NCBI GenBank assembly: GCA_013316495.1
Contig: WSMP01000105.1
Location: 1 to 5,070 of the forward strand
DNA from: Angelakisella sp.
GTDB taxonomy: Bacteria > Bacillota > Clostridia > Oscillospirales > Ruminococcaceae
Length of the DNA stretch: 5,070 nt
Direction of reading: 5' to 3'
Below are positions 1-5,070 of the stretch, piece after piece. Made by a program: the position numbers and the translations under genes. Under the pieces are notes generated by a model. It was given only the letters and a program-made list of their open reading frames with translations, was not told the origin of the DNA and did not search any database. Position 1 is the stretch's first letter, and each line of letters starts with the position of its first letter.

Positions 1-1
1 G

Positions 2-904
2 CTCTACTCCTCCATGCAGGAAGAGCAGCTTATCGCCATCAAGGAAGGCTTCACCAAGAAGTACCCCAACATCAAGATGGAATACTACTTCGCCGGCACC
101 AGCAAGGTGGTCACCAAAATCTCCACCGAGGCCCAGGCCGGTCACGTGGACGCCGATGTCATCTGGGTGGGCGACGCTGCCGACTATGTTTCCTTCAAGG
201 AGAACAACATCCTGCAGCCCTACACCTCCCCTGAGCTGGATGGCGGCGCCATCGACAGCGCCTATGTGGACCCTGAGGGCTACTACACCGCCGGCCGTCT
301 GGTTGGGGTAGGCATTGCCTACAACAATGCTCTGGTTACCCCGGAGGAGGCCCCCAAGACCTGGAGCGACCTGCTGGATTCCAAGTGGAAGGATCAGGTG
401 GTTATGTCCGATCCCGGCACCGCCGGTACCACCAAGTACTGGATGAACGCCATGATGTGCAGCGACAAGTACGGCACCGATTACATGCAGAAGCTCCATG
501 ACAACGGCTGCCTGCTGGAGAGCGGCACCACCGCCACCCACAACCAGCTGGCCGCCAGCGCCTACAAGGTGGGCGTCTGCCTGGACTACGTTTCCGCCAA
601 CCTCATCAAGGACGGCTCTCCCATCACCTTCCTGTATCCCGAAGAGACCGTCTCCATCGCCAGCCCCATCGGCCTGGTGAAGGACTGCAATAACGAGGAG
701 AACGGCAAGCTCCTGTATGACTTCATCCTTTCCAAGGAGGGCCAGGAGATTCTGGTTGCCAATAACCTCGTCTCTGTCCGTACCGATGTCACCCAGTCTG
801 TGGACCTCACCACCATCCCCTCCTTCCTGGAGTGCGACATGGCGAAGCTGGCCGCCGACAGCGAGGCGAACCTCACCGCCTTCAACGGCATCTGGGGCCT
901 GTAA
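2..904 (+). CDS. ABC transporter substrate-binding protein, AfuA/FbpA-like (5' partial)
   Basis: This is the extracellular solute receptor of the importer encoded downstream. The reading frame is open to base 2 and the codons before the Met at 14 give LYSS, so the N-terminus reads LYSSMQEEQL. That matches the first beta strand of mature type 2 periplasmic-binding proteins. The Met at 14 is therefore internal, and the start plus signal peptide (probably a lipoprotein signal in a Gram-positive) lie upstream. Counting from that Met, family features are ADVIWVGDAAD (47-57), the TWSDLLDSKWKDQVVMSDP block (116-134), GTAGTT (135-140), the DY/YPEE region (191-211) and YDFILSKEGQEIL (235-247). The gene ends at a TAA and is followed by GC-rich hairpins and then the ATPase and permease genes. 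Known relatives bind Fe3+, 2-aminoethylphosphonate or hexose phosphates. The tandem Tyr pair of ferric FbpA is not seen near 191-193 (DYV instead), so substrate is not assigned. Family assignment is firm; substrate is unknown. Confidence 0.95.
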   Translation, partial: LYSSMQEEQLIAIKEGFTKKYPNIKMEYYFAGTSKVVTKISTEAQAGHVDADVIWVGDAADYVSFKENNILQPYTSPELDGGAIDSAYVDPEGYYTAGRLVGVGIAYNNALVTPEEAPKTWSDLLDSKWKDQVVMSDPGTAGTTKYWMNAMMCSDKYGTDYMQKLHDNGCLLESGTTATHNQLAASAYKVGVCLDYVSANLIKDGSPITFLYPEETVSIASPIGLVKDCNNEENGKLLYDFILSKEGQEILVANNLVSVRTDVTQSVDLTTIPSFLECDMAKLAADSEANLTAFNGIWGL

Positions 905-947
905 TCGCCCTTGCTTTCACAAAGGCGCCATACATAAAAAAGCGAGA

Positions 948-983
948 GGGGCGGGGGAGACAGCGTCTGCTGCCCCCCGCTCC
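948..983 (+). promoter_or_regulatory. GC-rich hairpin after the binding-protein gene (alternative to the terminator)
   Basis: GGGGCGGGGG (948-957) pairs with CCCCCGCTCC (974-983), giving 10 pairs including one G-T wobble. The loop can form a further small stem, CAGC (961-964) with GCTG (969-972). There is no T-run directly after it, so it is not itself a terminator. It uses bases 977-983, which the downstream terminator stem also needs, so the two structures exclude each other. It could protect the 3' end of the binding-protein message or act as an antiterminator; both roles are inferred from pairing alone. Confidence 0.55.
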
Positions 984-1020
984 CTTTATCTCTGTCCCCC
1001 CGGCGGGGGGAGCGGTTTTT
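977..1020 (+). terminator. Probable partial or conditional intrinsic terminator between binding protein and ATPase
   Basis: CCGCTCCC (977-984) is perfectly complementary to GGGAGCGG (1008-1015), and the stem is followed immediately by TTTTT (1016-1020). The 23-base loop contains its own C-run (996-1001) and G-run (1002-1010, interrupted by a C at 1004), which can form a short inner or alternative stem. The T-tract is short, and the ATPase gene starts only 28 bases later with no convincing promoter between. Read-through must therefore be substantial, which would give more binding protein than transporter. Confidence 0.6.
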
Positions 1021-1035
1021 GGATTTCATGACGTG

Positions 1036-1041
1036 AGGAGG
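1036..1041 (+). promoter_or_regulatory. Ribosome-binding site AGGAGG for the TTG-started ATPase
   Basis: A full AGGAGG lies 7 bases before the TTG at 1049. It decides the start: no ATG in this frame lies near the N-terminus, and the next internal Met (residue 76) falls after the Walker A motif. Confidence 0.85.
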
Positions 1042-1048
1042 AGAGTAT

Positions 1049-2137
1049 TTGTCAAAGGTTGCGTTTAAGAATATTTCCTTTAAATACGGCCAGAACCAGA
1101 TTCTAAAGGATTTCAGCCTGGAGATTGAAAGCGGCGAAATCCTTTGCCTGGTGGGGCCCTCCGGCTGCGGCAAGACCACCCTGGTTCGCTGCCTGCTGGG
1201 CCTCAATAAGCCCGACACCGGGGAGATTTATGTGGGGGATACCTGCATCTTCAGCGCCAGCCGCCGCATCAACATGGCGGTGGAGCGCCGGAACATCGGC
1301 ATCGTTTTCCAGGACTACGCCGTGTGGCCCCATATGACAGTGGGGGAAAACGTGGGCTACTCCCTGAAAAAGCGCCGGGTCCCCAAAGGGGAAATTGCCG
1401 GGCGGGTGGAAAACGCCCTGGCCATGGTGAACATGACCGAATATAAAAACCACCTGCCCAGCCAGCTTTCCGGCGGGCAGCAGCAGCGGGTGGCCATCGC
1501 CCGTGCCCTGGTGGGCAACGGGGACATCATTGTGATGGATGAGCCTATCACCAACCTGGACGCCAAGCTCCGGGAGCAGATGCTGGAGGAGATCCGGGAG
1601 ATCCAGCGAAAGAGCGGCACCACCGTTCTGTACATCACCCACGACCAGCAGTCCGCCCTCCAGCTTTGCGACCGTATGGCGATTATGGAGCCGGACGGCA
1701 GCCTCTGCCAGCTGGGCACTGATGAGGACATTATTCTGCACCCGGCCAACCGCTTCACCTTTGAGTTCATCGGGGTTTCCAACTTCATCCCGGTGGAGGT
1801 GGCAGGTAGCGCTATCACCCTCCGGCCCGGCCAGAAGGATTTCCCCTGGGCCGATGGCAAACTGCCGGAGGGCACCGATACCTCCAAAAAGCTGGAGCTG
1901 GGGGTGCGGCCCAACGACATCGTCTTTGATAAGGATTCCTCCCTGCGGGTCACCGTTAAGCGGTCGGTCTTTTTGGGGAGCGAATACGATTACTTTGTGG
2001 AGCTGGGCGGTCGGGAGCTGCGGATTCAGCAGAACACCCTGGACGCCGCCAAGTACGGCGTGATGCGGGAGGGTCAGGAGACCGGCATCCGGCTGCTGAA
2101 CTACCGCTTCTACCCGGAAAAGGAGGTATCGGCATGA
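1049..2137 (+). CDS. ABC importer ATP-binding protein 1 (FbpC/PotA-like, with TOBE-type C-terminus)
   Basis: This 362-residue cytoplasmic ATPase powers the importer. Its nucleotide-binding domain (about 1-235) has every catalytic element: aromatic A-loop Tyr13, Walker A GPSGCGKTT (36-44), Q-loop Gln88 in FQDYAVWPHM, signature LSGGQQQR (140-147), Walker B with Asp164 and catalytic Glu165, D-loop TNLD (168-171) and switch His198. Residues from about 240 to 355 form a C-terminal TOBE-like regulatory domain, including RPND (287-290) and a KRSVFLG-to-RIQ block (304-327). Length is normal for the CUT/FbpC/PotA group. The start is a TTG, chosen because of the ideal AGGAGG and because it gives the usual N-terminus just before the first beta strand. 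It follows the binding-protein gene across a hairpin-containing spacer, and its TGA overlaps the permease ATG. A second, divergent ATPase sits after the permease, so this subunit probably works as half of a heterodimer. A homodimer is the alternative. Function class is firm; substrate is not. Confidence 0.96.
   Translation: MSKVAFKNISFKYGQNQILKDFSLEIESGEILCLVGPSGCGKTTLVRCLLGLNKPDTGEIYVGDTCIFSASRRINMAVERRNIGIVFQDYAVWPHMTVGENVGYSLKKRRVPKGEIAGRVENALAMVNMTEYKNHLPSQLSGGQQQRVAIARALVGNGDIIVMDEPITNLDAKLREQMLEEIREIQRKSGTTVLYITHDQQSALQLCDRMAIMEPDGSLCQLGTDEDIILHPANRFTFEFIGVSNFIPVEVAGSAITLRPGQKDFPWADGKLPEGTDTSKKLELGVRPNDIVFDKDSSLRVTVKRSVFLGSEYDYFVELGGRELRIQQNTLDAAKYGVMREGQETGIRLLNYRFYPEKEVSA
2121..2126 (+). 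promoter_or_regulatory. Ribosome-binding site for the permease, inside the ATPase 1 gene
   Basis: A full AGGAGG lies 7 bases before the permease ATG at 2134, within the last codons of the upstream ATPase. It fixes the permease start and, with the ATGA stop/start overlap, suggests translational coupling of ATPase 1 and permease. Confidence 0.85.
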
Positions 2138-3852
2138 CAAAAACAGGCCGCAATAAGGATCTTGCCGCCATCGATGGCAAGCGCTTTAGCATGGACGGCG
2201 TGATGACCGCCCTCACCGTGGTGCTGCTGCTGGTAGTAGTGGTGATTCCGGTGGTTTCCATCATCTACAACGCCTTTTTCTTCCAGGGCCACTTTGACCC
2301 CAAGCTCTTCAGCAGCCAGCTTACCGATGCGGGCAACCTGGCCGCCATGTGGAACACCATCAAAATCGCCTTTTGGGTCACCCTGCTGGGGACCGTTGTA
2401 GGCACCTTCTACGCCTGGCTGCTGGGCCGCAGCGACATCCCCGCCAAGGGGCTGATGCGCGCCCTCTTCAACATCCCCTATATGTTCCCCCCCTTCCTGG
2501 GGGCCATGGCCTGGGACCTGCTGCTCAACGGCCGGTCCGGCTACCTCAACAAGCTCCTGATGGAGGTTTTCGGCCTCTCCACCGCCCCGGTGAACATCAA
2601 CACCCTTGGGGGTATCGTCTTTGTGGAGCTGTCCTACTACTTCCCCTTCGTCTTTATGCAGGTGGTCAGCGCCCTGGAGCGGATGGACCCCACCCTGGAG
2701 GAATGCGCCCGCATCGCCGGCGCCAAGCAGATGACCGTTATCCGCAAGATAACCCTCCCCCTGGTGGTGCCCGCCATCTCCGCCGGCGCCCTGCTGATTC
2801 TCACCACCTCCCTGGCCCATTTCGGCGTTCCCTCCATTCTGGGCTTCTCCCAGGGCATCTATACCCTGCCCACCAAGATTTACGCCGTTATCTCCCGTGC
2901 GGGGGGCAGCTTTGAGGGGATCCGCCAGGGCGCGGCCCTCTCCATCATGCTGGTGCTGGTGGTGTTCACCGCCCTGGTGATTCAGAAGAAGATCCTCAGC
3001 TCCGGCAGCTACGACATCATCAAGGGCAAGAGTATGCGCCCCACCCTCATCAAGCTCCGTGGCGCCCGCATCCCGCTGCTCATCCTCTGCATCGCCACCC
3101 TGATCCTCATCGTCATCGTGCCCCTGGTGATGATTTTCCTGGTGAGCCTGGTGAAGGCCTATGGCCTGCCCCTCATCCCGGAGAACTTCACCTTCCAAAA
3201 CTACAAGCGCATCTTCGCCGCCTCCGGCACCATTGATTCGGTGAAGAACTCCCTCTTCGTCTCCATTGCCGCCGGTATCATCTGCATGTTCCTGGGCACC
3301 CTCATCGCCTATGTGGTGCAGAAGATCCGGCCCAAGGGCAAGGAGGTGCTGGAGGTTCTCTCGGTGCTGCCCTACTCCCTCCCCGGCACCGTGCTGGCCA
3401 TCGGCGTCATTCTGGCCTGGTCCGGCAACATCCTGAATATCAGCCTTTATAACACCATCTGGATTATCCTGGTGGCCTACATTGCCCGGTATCTCTCCTT
3501 CTCCATGAAGAGCTCCTCCGCAGCGCTCTTGCAGGTTCACCCCTCCCTGGAGGAGGCGGCCCGCACCTGCGGCGCCTCCCATATGGAGAGCCTCACCGAC
3601 GTCACCCTGCCCCTCATCCGTCCGGCCATGGTCTCCGGCTTCTTCCTCATTTTCCTGCCGGCCATGCGTGAGGTGACCACCTCCATCCTGCTGTACGGAC
3701 CCTATACCCGCACCCTGGGCGTCCAGATCTACTCCCTGCGCGACGCGGGCATGATTCCCCAGGCGGCGGCGCTGGGAAGCGTAGCTATCATCATAATCAT
3801 CATCTGCAACACCATCGTCACCCAGGCAACCAAGGACCGGAAGGGGGTTTAA
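2134..3852 (+). CDS. ABC importer permease, two fused transmembrane domains (FbpB/ThiP-like)
   Basis: This 572-residue inner-membrane protein forms the translocation channel. It is a tandem fusion of two binding-protein-dependent transport permease domains. About twelve hydrophobic segments can be picked out, near residues 24-48, 76-98, 107-130, 158-180, 212-234, 265-283 in the first half and 313-338, 371-394, 405-428, 437-458, 497-517, 545-563 in the second. Each half carries the cytoplasmic EAA loop that docks on an ATPase: LEECARIAGA through TLPL (188-210) and LEEAARTCGA through TLPL (472-494). A polar linker of about 29 residues (284-312) joins the halves. The last helix contains six consecutive Ile residues (552-557). 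The length and two-EAA layout match the FbpB group, so no separate second permease gene is needed. The start is set by AGGAGG and the 4-base overlap with ATPase 1. Only 3 bases separate its TAA from ATPase 2. The two EAA loops differ in sequence, which fits docking of two different ATPases, though that pairing is inferred. Confidence 0.96.
   Translation: MTKTGRNKDLAAIDGKRFSMDGVMTALTVVLLLVVVVIPVVSIIYNAFFFQGHFDPKLFSSQLTDAGNLAAMWNTIKIAFWVTLLGTVVGTFYAWLLGRSDIPAKGLMRALFNIPYMFPPFLGAMAWDLLLNGRSGYLNKLLMEVFGLSTAPVNINTLGGIVFVELSYYFPFVFMQVVSALERMDPTLEECARIAGAKQMTVIRKITLPLVVPAISAGALLILTTSLAHFGVPSILGFSQGIYTLPTKIYAVISRAGGSFEGIRQGAALSIMLVLVVFTALVIQKKILSSGSYDIIKGKSMRPTLIKLRGARIPLLILCIATLILIVIVPLVMIFLVSLVKAYGLPLIPENFTFQNYKRIFAASGTIDSVKNSLFVSIAAGIICMFLGTLIAYVVQKIRPKGKEVLEVLSVLPYSLPGTVLAIGVILAWSGNILNISLYNTIWIILVAYIARYLSFSMKSSSAALLQVHPSLEEAARTCGASHMESLTDVTLPLIRPAMVSGFFLIFLPAMREVTTSILLYGPYTRTLGVQIYSLRDAGMIPQAAALGSVAIIIIIICNTIVTQATKDRKGV
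3841..3847 (+). promoter_or_regulatory. Ribosome-binding site for ATPase 2, inside the permease gene
   Basis: AAGGGGG lies 8 bases before the ATG at 3856, overlapping the last permease codons. It is a poorer match to AGGAGG than the two upstream sites, so ATPase 2 translation may lean on ribosomes finishing the permease 3 bases earlier. Confidence 0.55.
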
Positions 3853-3855
3853 GGG

Positions 3856-4968
3856 ATGGATCAAGTTATTCTTCGTCATGTTACCAAGCGGTTTACCACC
3901 AAGACACTGGGGGATATCGTCGCTGTGGACGACTTTAACCTCAGCGTTCACGAGGGGGAGTGCTTCTCCTTCCTGGGCCCCTCCGGCTGCGGCAAGTCCA
4001 CCACGCTGCGGATGATTGCCGGTTTTGAGGACCTGAGCGAGGGGGAGATCGAGCTTTGCGGCCGCCCCGTTTCTATCAAGGATAAAAACCTCTATGTGCC
4101 GCCGGAGGAGCGGGGGCTGGGGATGGTCTTCCAGTCCTTTGCCGTCTGGCCCCACATGAACGTCTTTGACAATGTGGCCTTCCCCCTCCAGATTCAGAAG
4201 GTCAATAAAACCGAAATTGCCCAGCGGGTAAAGGAGGCCATGAAGCACACCAGCCTCACCGGCCTGGAGGAGGTCTTCCCCTCCGACCTTTCCGGCGGGC
4301 AGCAGCAGCGCATCGCCCTGGCCCGCGCCATCGTCACCCAGCCCAAGGTGATGCTGCTGGATGAGCCCCTCTCCAACCTGGACCCCAAGCTCCGGGAGAC
4401 CATGCGCTTTGAAATCAAGGAGCTCCAGCGGAAATTTAACTTCACCATCATCTTTGTCACCCACGATCAGTCGGAGGCTATGGCTATCTCCGACCGGATG
4501 ATGGTCTGCGACATGGGCAAGATTATGCAGATTGACACCCCGGAGAATCTCTACAACAAGCCCAACAGCCGCTTTGTCCACAGCTTTTTGGGGGAGAGCA
4601 CCTTCATCAATGTAGTAGTGCAGGACGGCAAGGTCTATGCCGAAGGGGACAACGACCACCCCCTGAAGCTGGAGATTCCAAAGGACGCCGACAGGCGGAT
4701 GGTGGTGGCGACCCGCCCCAATTCCATCGACCTGCTGAAGCCTGGCGAGGGGGAGGGCTATCCCACCAAAATCGATAAGCGCATCTTCCTCACCGACCGC
4801 ACCGAATACCTGGTGCAGATTGGCCGCCAGACCCTGAAAATCCAGGTGCCCCACCGGGTCACCTTCGCCGAGGGGGACCCCTGCCTGGTGCGGTTTGTCA
4901 GCCCCATGTGGTACCCGGCGGAGGACGAGGCCGCAGAAAAGGAGCGCCAGAGAAGGCAGCTGGTGTAA
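3856..4968 (+). CDS. ABC importer ATP-binding protein 2 (FbpC/PotA-like, with TOBE-type C-terminus)
   Basis: This 370-residue cytoplasmic ATPase is the second energy-coupling subunit. All catalytic elements are present: Walker A GPSGCGKST (41-49), Q-loop Gln93 in FQSFAVWPHM, signature LSGGQQQR (145-152), Walker B with Asp169 and Glu170, D-loop SNLD (173-176) and switch His203. Phe13 is the likely A-loop aromatic. The C-terminal part (about 246-352) is a TOBE-like domain with RPNS (287-290) and a KRIFLT-to-KIQ block (308-330), matching the same blocks in ATPase 1. The two are clearly paralogues but differ across most positions, so this is not a recent duplication. A charged tail (EDEAAEKERQRRQ) ends the protein. 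The ATG lies 3 bases after the permease stop with a moderate ribosome-binding site, and it is the last gene before a strong terminator. It probably forms a heterodimer with ATPase 1. It could instead make its own homodimer or serve another permease. Confidence 0.96.
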   Translation: MDQVILRHVTKRFTTKTLGDIVAVDDFNLSVHEGECFSFLGPSGCGKSTTLRMIAGFEDLSEGEIELCGRPVSIKDKNLYVPPEERGLGMVFQSFAVWPHMNVFDNVAFPLQIQKVNKTEIAQRVKEAMKHTSLTGLEEVFPSDLSGGQQQRIALARAIVTQPKVMLLDEPLSNLDPKLRETMRFEIKELQRKFNFTIIFVTHDQSEAMAISDRMMVCDMGKIMQIDTPENLYNKPNSRFVHSFLGESTFINVVVQDGKVYAEGDNDHPLKLEIPKDADRRMVVATRPNSIDLLKPGEGEGYPTKIDKRIFLTDRTEYLVQIGRQTLKIQVPHRVTFAEGDPCLVRFVSPMWYPAEDEAAEKERQRRQLV

Positions 4969-4985
4969 CTAGAAAAATTACATAC

Positions 4986-5018
4986 AAAAGGGAGAGGTCT
5001 TTCGGGCCTCTCCTTTTT
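4986..5018 (+). terminator. Strong intrinsic terminator ending the operon
   Basis: GGAGAGG (4991-4997) pairs perfectly with CCTCTCC (5007-5013) around a 9-base loop, which can close further through TC/GG pairs. TTTTT follows at once (5014-5018). An A-tract before the stem (4986-4989) can extend it against the T-tract, so the structure could also stop transcription arriving on the opposite strand. It begins 17 bases after the ATPase 2 stop. Confidence 0.92.
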
Positions 5019-5070
5019 GTGTTGGGATGCTTTTTGCAGAAGATGCGCCTATAGAGAAACACCTTCCGGA

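Noticed and set aside
14..16. The ATG at 14 as the true start of the binding protein.
   Set aside because: The frame stays open upstream to the window edge and the preceding residues (LYSS) fit the first strand of the mature fold. Starting here would leave no secretion signal, and no ribosome-binding site precedes it.
911..939. A possible promoter in the spacer: TTGCTT followed 17 bases later by ATAAAA, or the nearby TACATA.
   Set aside because: The -35-like element keeps only the TTG core and the -10 candidates match TATAAT poorly. An AT-rich patch in a GC-rich spacer is enough to explain it. A transcript start mapped near 945 would revive it.
586..1218. A 210-codon minus-strand frame crossing the spacer between binding protein and ATPase 1.
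   Set aside because: It overlaps two well-supported genes and the terminator-like hairpins. The translation is Arg/Ser/Pro-rich shadow sequence with no motif.
1103..2140. A 345-codon open frame on the minus strand opposite ATPase 1.
   Set aside because: It has the same cause: it is codon-aligned antisense to a strongly biased gene, with no domain of its own. ATPase 1 on the + strand is unmistakable.
2110..4854. A 914-codon open frame on the minus strand, spanning the permease and most of ATPase 2.
   Set aside because: Its codons lie exactly opposite the sense codons, and permease and ATPase 2 happen to be in the same frame. It stays open because these GC-rich genes avoid TTA, CTA and TCA codons there. 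Its translation is Gly/His/Asp/Gln-rich with no recognisable domain, while the + strand carries complete ABC motifs.
5019..5070. A promoter or new gene start in the tail after the terminator (TTGGGA at 5022, TATAGA at 5050).
   Set aside because: The spacing between these elements is 22 bases, too long for a standard promoter, and the other TTG-type candidate at 5034 leaves only 10. The stretch is too short to judge a coding region, so nothing is called.

Overview
The window reads as one complete stretch of a chromosomal ABC-importer operon, all on the + strand, from a high-GC Gram-positive anaerobe, probably a gut Clostridia member such as an Oscillospiraceae relative. That placement is inferred from the roughly 60% GC, the strong GCC/CTG/ACC codon bias, the near-consensus AGGAGG ribosome-binding sites, a TTG start, factor-independent terminators and the protein style. 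No marker gene fixes the taxon.

Layout: (1) 2-904, the 3' part of an AfuA/FbpA-type extracellular substrate-binding protein, whose start and secretion signal lie upstream of the window. (2) 905-1048, a gene-free spacer with two GC-rich hairpins that compete for the same bases; the second ends in TTTTT and looks like a weak or conditional terminator. (3) 1049-2137, a first ABC ATPase with a TTG start. (4) 2134-3852, a double-length permease with two complete six-helix halves, overlapping the ATPase stop by 4 bases. (5) 3856-4968, a second, different ABC ATPase beginning 3 bases after the permease stop. (6) 4986-5018, a strong intrinsic terminator closing the operon. (7) 5019-5070, a short tail with no supported feature.

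Together the genes encode a Type I (binding-protein-dependent) importer. The binding protein captures a small solute outside the membrane, the fused permease supplies both transmembrane halves, and the two ATPases probably pair as a heterodimer on its two EAA loops. The family includes ferric-iron (FbpABC), 2-aminoethylphosphonate (PhnSTUV), hexose-phosphate (AfuABC) and related importers. The binding protein lacks the tandem-tyrosine pair typical of FbpA at the expected place, so an automatic 'iron transporter' label is not well supported and the substrate is left open.

I see no wholly new system here. The points most worth a second look are the two distinct, apparently fully active ATPases with a single fused permease, the competing hairpins after the binding-protein gene, and the unresolved substrate.
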